Counted from the first letter of the stretch, positions 1 through 9,139 are shown. The stretch: 64,000 nt of DNA from Lentisalinibacter sp964427415 (GCA_964427415.1 CAYRUH010000005.1:1-64000), one strand, 5' to 3'. Notes: generated by a model not told the origin, from the letters alone. Made by a program: numbers and translations.

Positions 1-950
1 TGGTGAACATCGCCTCCCTCGGCGGCATGGTCATGCCCTGGCTCATGACCCGGGGCAAGTTGGTGCAGCATCACCCGTTCGACCTGCCCGTATTCCTGCG
101 ACAGATGGCCGCGGAGAAGATCAATTACACGGTGGCCCCGCCGGCCATCCTGAACCTGCTGCTGAAGAACGGAGACCTGCTCGCGAAGACCGATATCAGC
201 CACCTGCGCTGCATCGGCTCGGGTTCCGCGCCGCTCGCACCCTGGATGGTGAAGGGCTGGCAGGAGCAGCACGGCATCGTGGTGGTAAACATCTTCGGCT
301 CCAACGAGGGCTGCTCGCTGTTTAGCACCGGCGAGGATTTCCCGGACCCGGAGGACCGCGCGCTGTACTTCCCCCGCTTCGGCGTGGAAGGGCTGGAGTG
401 GCCGTCGCAGTTTCAGAAGAAGATCATCACCTGCCTGAAGGACCCGGACACCGGCGAGGTCATCACCGAACCCGAACGGCCCGGCGAATTGTGTTTCGAC
501 GGCGCGATGCGCTTCGACGGCTACTGGCAGGACGACGAGCTGAACGCCGAGGTGATCGACGCCGACGGTTTCTACCACTCCGGCGATCTGTTCGAGATCG
601 TGGACGACGGCGAACCGATACCGCGGCGCTACCGTTTCATCGGGCGGGTGAAAGAGCTGATCATCCGCGGCGGCATGAACATTTCGCCGGCGGAGCTGGA
701 CTCTCTGGTGGAGAGCCACCCGGCCCTGCAGGAAGCGGCCGTGTTCGGGATCCCCGACGAGGTGCTGGGTGAAAAGGTTTGCGCGGCCGTCGTGCCAAAA
801 GCGGGCGAGAGCATCACGCTGGACGACGTCGTCGAACACCTGAAGAGCCTGCAGGTGGCCTCTTACAAGTGGCCCCAGGAGATGGTGATCATGGAGGCGC
901 TGCCGCGCAACCCGCTTGGCAAAGTGCTCAGGCGCGACCTGAAAATGTAG
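1..950 (+). CDS. Acyl-CoA synthetase (AMP-forming), 5' end outside window
   Basis: C-terminal ~316 residues of an ANL-superfamily adenylating enzyme that activates a carboxylic acid to its acyl-CoA through an acyl-adenylate. Visible family motifs: FGSNEG (acyl/aromatic-binding and AMP region), YHSGDLFEI with the ribose-binding Asp, the hinge and C-domain motif RVKELIIRGG, and PRNPLGKVLRR with the catalytic Lys near the C-terminus. Reading frame is open to the left edge, so the N-terminal half lies upstream. The stop TAG (948-950) is part of the REP element that follows. Substrate is not readable; the neighbourhood of fatty/alicyclic acid catabolism genes suggests a medium or cyclic acid. Confidence 0.9.
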   Translation, partial: VNIASLGGMVMPWLMTRGKLVQHHPFDLPVFLRQMAAEKINYTVAPPAILNLLLKNGDLLAKTDISHLRCIGSGSAPLAPWMVKGWQEQHGIVVVNIFGSNEGCSLFSTGEDFPDPEDRALYFPRFGVEGLEWPSQFQKKIITCLKDPDTGEVITEPERPGELCFDGAMRFDGYWQDDELNAEVIDADGFYHSGDLFEIVDDGEPIPRRYRFIGRVKELIIRGGMNISPAELDSLVESHPALQEAAVFGIPDEVLGEKVCAAVVPKAGESITLDDVVEHLKSLQVASYKWPQEMVIMEALPRNPLGKVLRRDLKM

Positions 951-1040
951 GAGGGCCTTCAGGCCCGATTGATTAATGAATCGGGGCTAAAGCCCCTCCT
1001 ACAGACTTTCTGTGGGAGCGTCTTCAGACGCGATTCGCTC
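947..1040. repeat. REP-like cluster 1 (three units)
   Basis: Three palindromic units: forward at 947-970 with core GGGCCTTCAGGCCC, inverted at 979-1003 with core GGGGCTAAAGCCCC, and a forward third type at 1011-1034 starting TGTGGGAGCG with core CGTCTTCAGACG. Each unit has a G-rich head (GTAGGAGG or TGTGGGAG) and a tail CGAT. The first unit contains the stop codon of the upstream acyl-CoA synthetase. The cluster separates two converging transcription units. Confidence 0.85.
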
Positions 1041-1041
1041 G

Positions 1042-1407
1042 TCAGCCCATCTGCTTCTTCAGCTCGCCCATGTCGAAGTGGTCGCGCCACTCCAGGATCC
1101 TGCCGTCGCGGAAGCGGAAGATGCCCATGTAGGGCAGGTCGATCTCGACGCCGCCCTTGCGGTAGATGTCGCGCCCCTCCACCAGCAGCAGGTCGCCGTT
1201 CTCGGCATGGTTGTCGATGCGCCAGCGGATATCCTCCTGGCCCTTGCCGAAGCGCTCCAGGAACTTGCGCACCTTCTCCCTGCCCTCCAGCGGCGGCGAA
1301 CCCACGTGGTAGTGGTAGACGACGTCGTCGTCCAGCATCGCCAGCACGCCGTCGACGTCCTGGCGCTTCCAGGTGTCGATCAGCTCGTGCACTGTGTCGA
1401 TCAGCAT
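1042..1407 (-). CDS. NTF2-fold protein, limonene-epoxide-hydrolase/SnoaL-like
   Basis: 121 residues starting MLIDTVHELI; an upstream in-frame extension to 1572 only shadows the next gene. Shares with the proteins at 4170 and 13046 the motif YHYHVGS (~residues 31-37) and the C-terminal PYMGIFRFRDGR...WRDHFDM, which matches the WRDYFD segment that carries catalytic Asp132 in limonene-1,2-epoxide hydrolase. The Arg-x-Asp pair of that enzyme reads VEGRD here, so the Arg is displaced. Could be an epoxide hydrolase, isomerase or cyclase; function is inferred from fold only. Lies 14 bp after another NTF2-fold gene in the DUF1295 operon. Confidence 0.8.
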   Translation of the reverse strand: MLIDTVHELIDTWKRQDVDGVLAMLDDDVVYHYHVGSPPLEGREKVRKFLERFGKGQEDIRWRIDNHAENGDLLLVEGRDIYRKGGVEIDLPYMGIFRFRDGRILEWRDHFDMGELKKQMG

Positions 1408-1421
1408 GGTCGCTATCCTCG

Positions 1422-1955
1422 TCAGAACCGCTCGTAGGACGGGTCGTCGCGGCCTTTGCGCCCGAGGCGAGCGCCCTTCTGGCTGAAATCGAACATGCCG
1501 CCGCACCAACCCTCGGCGGCGGGCATGTCCCGGTTGAAGTCGAACACCGTCCAGCGGTGGGCGATCTTCCACTCGCCGTCGCGGCGCTCGAAGCGGTCGA
1601 CCAGCCGGCCGCCGGTCAGGGTGTCCCAGTCGCCGTCCTCGCGGTGCTGTCGCATGAAGGTCCAGACGTAGGTCTCGACATACGCCGTGTCGCCGTCGAC
1701 GTCGACGTGGCTGGAACCCAGGAGATGCTGCATGGCGCCCATCTTCATGACCCGGGGCATAGCCTCGTCCACGTACTGTTGGGCGTTGCCTTCGTAGCGT
1801 CCGGCGTGCTCCTCGATGGCGTCCGGGTGATAGCAGCTTTTCAACAGGTCGCCGTCGGCGCGGTCGATGCCGCGCGCATAGCGCGCCAGCACGTCGCGTA
1901 TTTCGTAGTAATCCAGCATGCGCTGCATGCGGTCGTCTCGCTGTTCTGTGCTCAT
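1422..1955 (-). CDS. SnoaL_4-type NTF2-fold protein
   Basis: 177 residues starting MSTEQRDDRMQ. The pattern YYEIRDVLARYARGIDRAD near residues 16-34, followed by a mid-protein HLLGSSHVDVDGDTA segment and EWKIAHRWTVFD, is typical of the SnoaL-like family that resembles beta subunits of ring-hydroxylating dioxygenases and scytalone dehydratase. Such proteins act as dehydratases, isomerases or ligand-binding partners. Middle gene of a three-gene operon (DUF1295, this gene, LEH-like gene), 35 bp after the DUF1295 stop. Specific reaction unknown. Confidence 0.8.
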   Translation of the reverse strand: MSTEQRDDRMQRMLDYYEIRDVLARYARGIDRADGDLLKSCYHPDAIEEHAGRYEGNAQQYVDEAMPRVMKMGAMQHLLGSSHVDVDGDTAYVETYVWTFMRQHREDGDWDTLTGGRLVDRFERRDGEWKIAHRWTVFDFNRDMPAAEGWCGGMFDFSQKGARLGRKGRDDPSYERF

Positions 1956-1990
1956 GGTGTCTCCCTCTGCTCCCGGTCCGGCCTTATGGC

Positions 1991-2785
1991 TCATTGCTTC
2001 GGCGGCAGCGGGAAGAACCCGCTGGTGCGCCGCTTGTAGTCCTCGAAATCGGGACGCTTCTTCGCCATGCGGCGCTCCAGAAGCCCCTTTCCCAGCGACC
2101 CGGTCAGCACCCACAGGATGGTGGCCGGGCTGACGATGGTGACCAGCCCCCACGGGTTCTCGACCGCGATCAGGAAGAAGCCCGCCCAGACGCAGGCCTC
2201 GCCGAAGTAGTTCGGGTGGCGGGTATAGCGCCAGAGCCCGCGGTCCATCACCTTGCCCTCGTTGGCGGGGTCGGCGCGGAAGCGGGTGAGCTGGATGTCG
2301 CCGACCACCTCGAAGAACATGCCCACCGCCCACAGCGCGACGCCGGCCCAGGCCAGCCAGCCGAGCGCGGCCGGCGTATCCATGGACAGGCCGAAGATGA
2401 GAACCAGCGAGACGAGCCACATGAAGAAGCCCTGCATCAGGTAGATGTTCACGAAGCTGTGCAGCGCATAGTTGCCACCGCCGGACTCCACGTGCTGGCG
2501 CAGCCGCGCGTAGCGCGGGTCCTCCGTGCCCCAGTTGCGCCAGCCAAGATAGATGCCGAGGCGCAGGCCCCAGAGCGTGGCCAGGGCTGCCACCAGCAGA
2601 CGCCTGGCCTCGACGCCGTCGGAGATCCTCCACGTGAACCAGACGATGATCACAAAACCGAAGCCCCAGAAAATATCGGCGATGCTGGAATCGCGCAGCG
2701 CGAGACTGAGGCCCCACAGTCCGGCGATCAGCACCAGTACGAGTGACGCATTGATCAGCGCCAGCGACAGGAATTCTTGCGGCAC
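1991..2785 (-). CDS. DUF1295 membrane protein (steroid 5-alpha-reductase-like)
   Basis: 264 residues, polytopic, with hydrophobic segments from residue ~6 through ~210. The C-terminal block RYTRHPNYFGE (~residues 166-176) is the NADPH/SAM-region signature shared by DUF1295, steroid 5-alpha reductases and isoprenylcysteine methyltransferases. It is a paralogue of the protein at 30887. Both are the first gene of an operon transcribed away from a divergent catabolic gene, here the acyl-CoA dehydrogenase. Reduction of an enone of a steroid-like substrate is a reasonable inference, not shown. A start ATG at 2785 is supported by an upstream GGGGGA stretch. Confidence 0.8.
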   Translation of the reverse strand: MPQEFLSLALINASLVLVLIAGLWGLSLALRDSSIADIFWGFGFVIIVWFTWRISDGVEARRLLVAALATLWGLRLGIYLGWRNWGTEDPRYARLRQHVESGGGNYALHSFVNIYLMQGFFMWLVSLVLIFGLSMDTPAALGWLAWAGVALWAVGMFFEVVGDIQLTRFRADPANEGKVMDRGLWRYTRHPNYFGEACVWAGFFLIAVENPWGLVTIVSPATILWVLTGSLGKGLLERRMAKKRPDFEDYKRRTSGFFPLPPKQ

Positions 2786-2951
2786 GGCTGTCCCCCTCTG
2801 GTCGGTTTTCGTTCGTCGACGGGCCGGCTCGCGGCGCCCCGAGACTGTGCTATTATGACTAAGTCTTACTAAGCAAGCGATTCTGATGCAAGTCCGGCCG
2901 CCACATCGGCCCAGCGATCAGCAGTGGCGACCTGCGGGGGGGAGCAAGGCC
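2786..2951. promoter_or_regulatory. Divergent promoter region with GACT/AGTC motifs
   Basis: 166 bp between the divergent DUF1295 and acyl-CoA dehydrogenase genes. An AT-rich patch at 2843-2880 holds a TATTAT box (2851-2856), the perfect 9-bp palindrome GACTAAGTC (2857-2865) and TAAGCAAGCG. The same words recur in the other divergent regions of the first 32 kb, suggesting shared control. The promoter and operator roles are inferred. Confidence 0.45.
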
Positions 2952-4136
2952 GTGCCAGTACAGAAGCCCGCCATCGACTTCGACGGCCTGCGCCCGCCGG
3001 CCCCCGGCCTGAGCGGCGAACATGAGGCCTGGCGGCAGGATTTGCGCGCCTTCGTGTCCGCGCACGTAGAGCCCCACATCGACACCTGGAACGCTGCCGG
3101 CACCTTCCCGGACACCCTGTACCGGCAGGCCGCCGAGGCCGGGCTCATGGGCATGGGCTTCCCGGCCGAACTGGGCGGTTGGCAGGAGCCGGCCGATCTC
3201 TACCATCGGGTGATATTCGCGGAGGAGTTCCATCGACTCGGTTCCGGTGTGGTCTTCGCGGACCTCGCGACTCACTGGATCGCGCTGCCGCCGGTGGTCG
3301 AGTACGGCGGCCCCGAACTGCAAGAGGAAGTGGTGCGGCCGGTACTCGCCGGGGAGAAGCGCACCGCCTTCGCGGTTACCGAGCCGGTGGGCGGCTCGGA
3401 CGTGTCCCGCTTCGTGACGGTCGCCGCGGCGGACGGCGACCACTACGTGGTGAGCGGCGAGAAGACCCTGATCTCCGGCGCGCTGCGCGCCGACTACCTG
3501 CTGGCCGTCGTGCGCACGGCCGGCGAAGGGCTCGGCGGGCTGTCACTGATGCTGATCGATGCGAACAGCCCGGGCGTCAGCATGGAGCCGGTGCCCGGAC
3601 TGGCCTGGTACAGCGCCGCCAACGGCACCATCCGCTTCGATGGGGTGCGCGTACCTCGCGAGCGCCTGATCGGCCCGGAGGGCCGCGCGTTCGCGAGTCT
3701 CACCCACCAGTTCAACACGGAGCGCTTCAGCGGCGTGGGCGCGACGCTGGCCATGGCCCGGGTCGCCACCGCCGACGCCATCGCCTGGGCGCAGCGGCGC
3801 GAGACCTTCGGCAAACGGCTGATCGACCACCAGGCCGTCCGCCAGAAGCTGGTAACCATGGTGCGGGCGATCCGCGCCGGCTACGCCTTGCTGGACCAGT
3901 GCGTCTGGCGCTTCGAGCGGGGCGAGGTGCCGGTCGCGGATCTGTGCATGCTGAAGGTGCAGGCGACCACGACACTGGAACACTGCGCCCGGGAGGCCAT
4001 GCAGGTGCTGGGCGGCGAGGCCTACCGGGGTAACACCCGGGTCCAGCGCATCCAGCGCGAGGCGCGCATCTTCGCGCTCGGCGGCGGCACCGAGGAGATA
4101 CTGAACGACCTGGCCGGGCGGCAGCTCGGTTTCTGA
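2952..4136 (+). CDS. Acyl-CoA dehydrogenase
   Basis: FAD-dependent alpha,beta-dehydrogenation of an acyl-CoA, 394 residues. Visible motifs: AFAVTEPVGGSD (flavin/substrate loop), GEKTLISGALRADY, RETFGKRLIDHQAV, QVLGGEAYRGNTRVQRI and the end FALGGGTEEILNDL, where the Glu after GGGT is the usual catalytic base position. I chose GTG 2952 because GGGGGGAG lies 7 bp upstream; an ATG at 2886 would add 22 uncharacteristic residues and has no ribosome site. First gene of a unit with two NTF2-fold proteins (4170, 4550), suggesting the trio handles the same CoA ester or its products. Confidence 0.92.
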   Translation: MPVQKPAIDFDGLRPPAPGLSGEHEAWRQDLRAFVSAHVEPHIDTWNAAGTFPDTLYRQAAEAGLMGMGFPAELGGWQEPADLYHRVIFAEEFHRLGSGVVFADLATHWIALPPVVEYGGPELQEEVVRPVLAGEKRTAFAVTEPVGGSDVSRFVTVAAADGDHYVVSGEKTLISGALRADYLLAVVRTAGEGLGGLSLMLIDANSPGVSMEPVPGLAWYSAANGTIRFDGVRVPRERLIGPEGRAFASLTHQFNTERFSGVGATLAMARVATADAIAWAQRRETFGKRLIDHQAVRQKLVTMVRAIRAGYALLDQCVWRFERGEVPVADLCMLKVQATTTLEHCAREAMQVLGGEAYRGNTRVQRIQREARIFALGGGTEEILNDLAGRQLGF

Positions 4137-4169
4137 GAACTTGACCATCGCGACGAGGGGGAGAGTGAC

Positions 4170-4550
4170 ATGTCCGAGAAGATGGCGACCATCAAGGCGC
4201 TGATGCAGGCGAATATCGACGGCCAGCGTGAGAAGTTCCTGGACTACCTGACCGATGACATCGAGTACCATTACCACGTGGGTTCGAGACCGCTGATCGG
4301 CAAGGAGTGGGTGCGCAAGTTTCTGAACAAGTACGGCGAGATCTGCGCCGACCCCGACTGGCGCATCGACCGCTGGGCAGAGACGGACGACTGCCTGTTC
4401 GTCGAGGGCTACGAGGAGTACACCGACCTGCGAACGGGCGACCGTATCGCCCATCCGTACATGGGCATCTTCGAGTTCCGCGACGGCCGTATCGCCCGCT
4501 GGCGCGACTACTTCGAGATGGACAACAAGAAGGAAGAGGGAGCGGCGTGA
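4170..4550 (+). CDS. NTF2-fold protein, limonene-epoxide-hydrolase-like
   Basis: 126 residues, start ATG 4170 preceded by GGGGGAGAG. Paralogue of the proteins at 1042 and 13046: YHYHVGS at ~33-39, PYMGIFEFRDGRIARWRDYFEM at the end (quoted in part here). The Asp of WRDYFE aligns with Asp132 of limonene-1,2-epoxide hydrolase, but the RVD pair of that enzyme is GYE here, so the canonical catalytic triad is incomplete. Coupled by an ATGA overlap to the next gene and 33 bp downstream of the acyl-CoA dehydrogenase. Confidence 0.8.
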   Translation: MSEKMATIKALMQANIDGQREKFLDYLTDDIEYHYHVGSRPLIGKEWVRKFLNKYGEICADPDWRIDRWAETDDCLFVEGYEEYTDLRTGDRIAHPYMGIFEFRDGRIARWRDYFEMDNKKEEGAA

Positions 4551-4930
4551 TGACGGAGGGGGACGACAACCTGGAGCTGGCCGAGCGCTTCATGGCGGCG
4601 CTGGAGGCCTGCAATGTCGACACCGTGCGCGAACTCTACGCCGCCGACGCGCGGATCTGGCACAACTTCGACCAGGCCCTGCAGCCTGTGGAGGAGAACA
4701 TCAAGTCGATGCAGTGGATGCACCGCAAGCTGACCGAGCTGGAGTACGACATCGTGCGCCGGGAGCCGATCCCCGGCGGCTGGTACCAGCAACACGTGCT
4801 GCGCGGCACGCTGCCATCCGGCGAGCGCTTCGCGATGCCCGCCTGCGCCATCATCAAGGTGAAGGACGGGCGCATCGTGTCGCTGGACGAGTACCTGGAC
4901 ACGGCGCACACGAAACCGCTGCGTTCCTGA
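4550..4930 (+). CDS. SnoaL-like NTF2-fold protein
   Basis: 126 residues starting MTEGDDNLELAERF; start ATG overlaps the stop of the preceding gene (ATGA), a sign of translational coupling. The layout ALEACNVDTVRELYAADARIWHNFD in the N-terminal half and a C-terminal KVKDGRIVSLDEYLD fit the SnoaL-like/ketosteroid-isomerase superfamily. It lacks the YHYHVGS and WRDYF motifs of its neighbours, so it is a different subfamily. Probable small-molecule isomerase, dehydratase or binding protein; no substrate can be named. Confidence 0.78.
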   Translation: MTEGDDNLELAERFMAALEACNVDTVRELYAADARIWHNFDQALQPVEENIKSMQWMHRKLTELEYDIVRREPIPGGWYQQHVLRGTLPSGERFAMPACAIIKVKDGRIVSLDEYLDTAHTKPLRS

Positions 4931-4937
4931 TTGTGGG

Positions 4938-5026
4938 ATCGGGCCTGAAGGCCCTCCTACAGGGTGCCTGTGGGAGGGGCTTTAGCCCCGATTCATTGCA
5001 TGGTCGGGCCTGAAGGCCCTCCTACG
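4938..5026. repeat. REP-like cluster 2 (three units)
   Basis: Inverted unit 4938-4961 (core GGGCCTGAAGGCCC), forward unit 4969-4993 (core GGGGCTTTAGCCCC), inverted unit 5004-5026 (core GGGCCTGAAGGCCC). The last unit provides the TAG stop of the RND permease gene on the minus strand (CTA at 5022-5024). Sits between converging genes and could act as a bidirectional transcription end or mRNA-stabilising hairpin. Confidence 0.85.
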
Positions 5027-8000
5027 CGTTCTCTGGCTGGTGCTCGATTTCGCCGGACAGCAGCAGGTAGAACGCCGGCACGACGAACAGCGTGAACAGC
5101 GTGCCGATGCCCAGGCCGCTGGCGATGACCAGGCCGATATTGAAGCGGCTCACTGCGCCGGCGCCGGACGCGGTCAGCAGCGGCACCATGGCGAAGATCA
5201 TGGCCGCGGTGGTCATCAGGATGGGTCGCAGACGCACGGTCGCCGCCCTCTCCACGGCGGCGCGCTTGTCGAGGCCCTCGCGCGCGCGGACCTGGTTGGC
5301 GAACTCCACCATCAGGATGCCGTTCTTGGCGACCAGCCCGATCAGCGTGATCAGCCCCACCTGGGTATAGATATTGATGGTCGCCAGTCCCAGCGTCATG
5401 AAGATCAGCGCGCCGGCGACGGACATCGGCACCGACACCAGGATGATGAAGGGATCGCGCCAGCTCTCGAACTGGGCTGCGAGCACCAGGTAGATCACCA
5501 GCAGTGAGATGAAAAACGTTATCACCAGCGCGCTGGACTGCTGATTGTACTGCCGTGACTCGCCGCTGTAGTCCCAGCTGAAACCCACCGGGAAGGAGGC
5601 CTGGGCGCGCTCATCCAGGAACGCCAGCGCATCGCCCAGGGTCACCCCCGGCGCCATCGCGCCCTCGACGGCGATGGAGTTCAGCTGCTGGAACTGGGTG
5701 CGCTCGGCGGGTTCCACCGTCCGCTCGAAGCTCACCAGCGCCGACAGCGGCACCATCTCGCCGCCGGCCGCCGGCACGTAATAGTCCTCCAGCATGGCCG
5801 GATCCAGCCGGAACTCGCGTCCCACCTGGGGGATGACCCGGTAGCTGCGGCCCTCCAGGTTGAAACGATTGATGTAGCCCTCGCCCACCATCGTCGACAG
5901 CGTCCGGCCGACGTCCTGCATGGAGATGCCGAGGATGCCCGCACGGTCACGGTCGATGTGCAGCGTGATGCGCGGTCGGGAGAAATCGATGGACTTGCGC
6001 ACGAAGGCGAACAGCCCGCTCTGCATGGCCTCGCCCATCAGGCCGTCCACCACGGCGTCCACCCGCTCATAGTCCGCCGCCGAAGTGACCACGAACTGCA
6101 CCGGCAGCCCGCCGGCGGAACCCGGCAGATCCGGCCGCGGGAAAACCGCCGCCTGCAGGCCGGCGATCTTCGCCACGGCCTGCTGCAGTTCCGGCTGCAC
6201 TTCCATCTGGGTGCGCTCGCGCTCGCCTCCCGGGGCCATCTTGAAGCCGCCGAAGACGGTGCTGTTGTCGCCACCCATGCCCAGGAACAGAAAACTGTCC
6301 TCGTACTCGGGCACCTCCCGGAAGAGTTCCACCATGCGCTGCGCCCAGGTCTCGTTGTACTCCGGGGTCGCCGTCTGGGGTCCGCGGGCCTGCACGAACA
6401 GGATGCTCTGGTCCTCCACCGGTGCCAGCTCCTCGGGCACGTTCGTGAACATGAACCAGATGCTGCCCAGCACGATCAGCGCGAAGGCGACGGTCACGGG
6501 CACCGTGTCCAGGGAGGCGTGCAGCAGTCGCCGGTAACGATCGGCCAGCCACTGGAAGAAATGCTCCACCCGCTGCTCGAACCGGCCGGGTTCGCCGTAG
6601 CGAGTCAGCGCACGGGCAGAGAGCATGGGCGAGAGGGTCAGGGCCACGATGCCCGAGATCAGCACCGCACCCGCCAGCGCGAAGGCGAACTCTGTAAACA
6701 GCGTGCCAACGAGCCCGCCCATGAAACCGATCGGCGCATACACGGCGATCAGGGTGGTGGTCATGGCGATGATCGGCAGCCCGATCTCCCGCGCGCCGAT
6801 GATGGCGGCCTCACGGCGGGAGAGTCCCTCCTCAACGTGGCGGTGGACGTTCTCGACCACGATGATGGCGTCGTCCACCACCAGCCCGATGGCGAGCACC
6901 ATGGCGAGCAGCGTCAGCAGGTTGATGGAAAAGCCGAGCAACAGCATCACGAACGCGCCGCCGATCAGGGACAACGGCACGGCCACCGCCGGGATCAGCG
7001 CCGCACGGAACGAGCCCAGCGAGAGGAAGATCACCGCCAGCACAATCAGCACAGCCTCCGCCAGGGTGCGGAACACCTCGTCGATGGAGTCCTCGATGAA
7101 CCGGCTCGCGTCAAAAGAAACCTCACCGGAGAGCCCGGCCGGCAGCTGACGGCCGATATCCTCCATGGCGACGTTGACCCGCCGGGAGACATCCAGAGGG
7201 TTGGCACCCGGGGCCGGGTCGATGGCGATCACCACGGAAGGCTCGCCGTTGTACCAGCTCACCGAATCGTAATTCTCGGCGCCGAGCTCCACATCGGCGA
7301 CGTCGCCAAGACGCACCAGCGTGTCGTCGCCGCTGCGCACCACCAGGTCGCGGAAGGCATCGGCATCGCTGATGTCGGTGTCTGCGGAGAGGTCTATGGC
7401 GACGTACTGCCCCTTGCTGTTGCCCACGGCCGCCAGATAGTTGTTCTCGATCAGCACCTCGCGGACCTGCGCTGCGGAGACGCCCAGCGCGGCCATGCGG
7501 TCCGGGTCCAGCCAGATGCGCATGGCGAAAGTCTTGCCGCCGAAGAGATCGGCGGACGCCACACCCTGCACCGCCTGCAGCCGGGGCTGGACCACTCGCA
7601 GTAAATAGTCGGTGGTCTCCGAGGCGCTCATCTGGCCGCCATAGAAGACCAGATACATCAGCGAGGTGCGTCCGCCGACGGTCGCTTCGATCACCGGGTC
7701 CTCCGCCTCGGCGGGCAGCACATTGCGCTGGCTCGCGACCTTCGCCTGGATCTCCGCCACGGCCGCATTCGGGTCGTAGTTCAGCAGCATGTGCGCCTCG
7801 ATCACCGAGCGGCCCTGCAGACTGCGGGAGAAGAGATAGTCGATGCCCTCCGCCTCGGCGATGGCCTGCTGCAGCGGCGTGGTGATAAAGCCCTTGATAA
7901 GCTCGCTGCTCGCGCCCGGATAACTGGTGGTGACCGTCACCACCGTATTCTTCGTTTCCGGGTACTGACGGACCTCCAGTGCCGTAATGGAGCGCAGGCC

Positions 8001-8072
8001 CAGCACCAGAATCAGCAGGCTGACGACGCTGGCCAGGACCGGCCGGCGGATGAAAATGTCGGTGAATTTCAT
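5022..8072 (-). CDS. RND multidrug efflux permease (HAE1 family)
   Basis: 1016 residues, close to the usual ~1030 of AcrB/MexB-type inner-membrane pumps. N-terminal MKFTDIFIRRPVLASVVSLL is the classical first membrane helix. Two repeats of six-helix bundles with large periplasmic loops are visible; the TM4 proton-relay pair reads GLVVDDAIIVVENV (Asp-Asp) near residue ~400, and TM10 has a Lys in LVAKNGILMVEFANQ. Its start overlaps the adaptor stop by 4 bp. Belongs to the operon MDR oxidoreductase - adaptor - permease. No TolC-like outer-membrane gene is next to it, so a distant one must serve. Cargo unknown. Confidence 0.95.
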   Translation of the reverse strand: MKFTDIFIRRPVLASVVSLLILVLGLRSITALEVRQYPETKNTVVTVTTSYPGASSELIKGFITTPLQQAIAEAEGIDYLFSRSLQGRSVIEAHMLLNYDPNAAVAEIQAKVASQRNVLPAEAEDPVIEATVGGRTSLMYLVFYGGQMSASETTDYLLRVVQPRLQAVQGVASADLFGGKTFAMRIWLDPDRMAALGVSAAQVREVLIENNYLAAVGNSKGQYVAIDLSADTDISDADAFRDLVVRSGDDTLVRLGDVADVELGAENYDSVSWYNGEPSVVIAIDPAPGANPLDVSRRVNVAMEDIGRQLPAGLSGEVSFDASRFIEDSIDEVFRTLAEAVLIVLAVIFLSLGSFRAALIPAVAVPLSLIGGAFVMLLLGFSINLLTLLAMVLAIGLVVDDAIIVVENVHRHVEEGLSRREAAIIGAREIGLPIIAMTTTLIAVYAPIGFMGGLVGTLFTEFAFALAGAVLISGIVALTLSPMLSARALTRYGEPGRFEQRVEHFFQWLADRYRRLLHASLDTVPVTVAFALIVLGSIWFMFTNVPEELAPVEDQSILFVQARGPQTATPEYNETWAQRMVELFREVPEYEDSFLFLGMGGDNSTVFGGFKMAPGGERERTQMEVQPELQQAVAKIAGLQAAVFPRPDLPGSAGGLPVQFVVTSAADYERVDAVVDGLMGEAMQSGLFAFVRKSIDFSRPRITLHIDRDRAGILGISMQDVGRTLSTMVGEGYINRFNLEGRSYRVIPQVGREFRLDPAMLEDYYVPAAGGEMVPLSALVSFERTVEPAERTQFQQLNSIAVEGAMAPGVTLGDALAFLDERAQASFPVGFSWDYSGESRQYNQQSSALVITFFISLLVIYLVLAAQFESWRDPFIILVSVPMSVAGALIFMTLGLATINIYTQVGLITLIGLVAKNGILMVEFANQVRAREGLDKRAAVERAATVRLRPILMTTAAMIFAMVPLLTASGAGAVSRFNIGLVIASGLGIGTLFTLFVVPAFYLLLSGEIEHQPENA

Positions 8073-9139
8073 GCGCCGTCCGGCCGGCGCTCTTCCAGCT
8101 CGACCGAATTATCTACCGTGACCGGCTGGCCCGTCCTGAGCTTGTTCTGGCCGGCCCCTGCCACGCGGTCGCCGAGCTCGAGGCCGCTCACGATCTCGAC
8201 ACGGCCGTCACGCACCTCGCCGGTATCCACCTGACGGCGGGTCGCGACGAGACCGCCCTCGCCTTCTTCCAAAAGAAACACGGAGCTACCGTAGGGGTCG
8301 TAGGTCACCGCCTCGTAAGGCAACGTCAGCACTTCCCGGCGCCGCTCCTCGAGGATCCGCACCTCGGCAAACATGCCCGGCCTGAGTGCCCGGTCGTCAT
8401 TGGCGAAAATACCGCGGACCCGAACGCTGCGGGTGCCCTCTTCGATGCCCGGTGTGATGGCATGAATACGTCCGGTGAACGTACGATCCGGATAGGCGGG
8501 GACCTCCGCCTCTACCTGCTGATCCCGGTCGAGACGGCCCAGGTGGCGTTCCGGCAGCGTGAATTCGACGAAGATCGGCGACAGGGAGACCAGGCTCGCG
8601 ATCTCCTCGCCCGCGGCCAGGTAGCGGCCAGGACTCACGCGCCGTATGCCGAGCTCGCCGGCGAATGGCGCCCGCACGTCTTTCTTGCGGATGACGGCCC
8701 GCTTCGCGGCCACCTGGGCTTCCAGGCTCTCCAGCCGGGCCTCGGCCTCGTCCAGCTCCGATGCCGACGCGAGCTTGTCCGCCACCAGCTTGCGCGTGCG
8801 CTCCCGCGTGATCGCGGCCAGTTTGCGGTCGGCCAACAGCGTCTGCAGCTCCGCCTGATCCACCTCGTCGTCGAGCTGGACGATGCGCGCCCCCTGCTCC
8901 ACCCGCTCGCCGGTGATGAAGAAGACTTCGCTGACTTTGCCCGGCACCTCGGCGGCCACCATGATGCCGCTCGTGGGCACGGCGCTGCCGACGGCGCGTA
9001 TCTTCGGAATCCACGATTCGCGGTCCACTTCGGTGCTCGTCACCACGGCGGGCGGACCGCCCTGAGGCATCCCCCCTTGTGACTGCAGGTAATTCCAGGT
9101 GAAAAGGGAACCGAACAGCAATCCGGTGATTGCCAGCAC
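8069..9139 (-). CDS. RND efflux periplasmic adaptor (MFP)
   Basis: 356 residues from GTG 9139. Order of domains fits the family: short hydrophobic N-terminus, barrel-sandwich (biotinyl-lipoyl-like) halves around VSEVFFITGERVEQG and VRAPFAGELGIRRVSPG, an alpha-hairpin between them with DRKLAAITRERTRKLV, then a beta-barrel and membrane-proximal domain. It links the permease to an outer-membrane channel. The start is doubtful: GTG 9139 has no ribosome site and truncates the positive charge expected before the signal anchor; the frame stays open upstream (ILLIKRLII) to just beyond a GGAGG at the end of the preceding gene. Confidence 0.9.
   Translation of the reverse strand: MLAITGLLFGSLFTWNYLQSQGGMPQGGPPAVVTSTEVDRESWIPKIRAVGSAVPTSGIMVAAEVPGKVSEVFFITGERVEQGARIVQLDDEVDQAELQTLLADRKLAAITRERTRKLVADKLASASELDEAEARLESLEAQVAAKRAVIRKKDVRAPFAGELGIRRVSPGRYLAAGEEIASLVSLSPIFVEFTLPERHLGRLDRDQQVEAEVPAYPDRTFTGRIHAITPGIEEGTRSVRVRGIFANDDRALRPGMFAEVRILEERRREVLTLPYEAVTYDPYGSSVFLLEEGEGGLVATRRQVDTGEVRDGRVEIVSGLELGDRVAGAGQNKLRTGQPVTVDNSVELEERRPDGA

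Noticed and set aside
2886..2951. ATG 2886 as start of the acyl-CoA dehydrogenase
   Set aside because: No ribosome site, and the added 22 residues are basic and unlike the family; GTG 2952 has GGGGGGAG at good distance.
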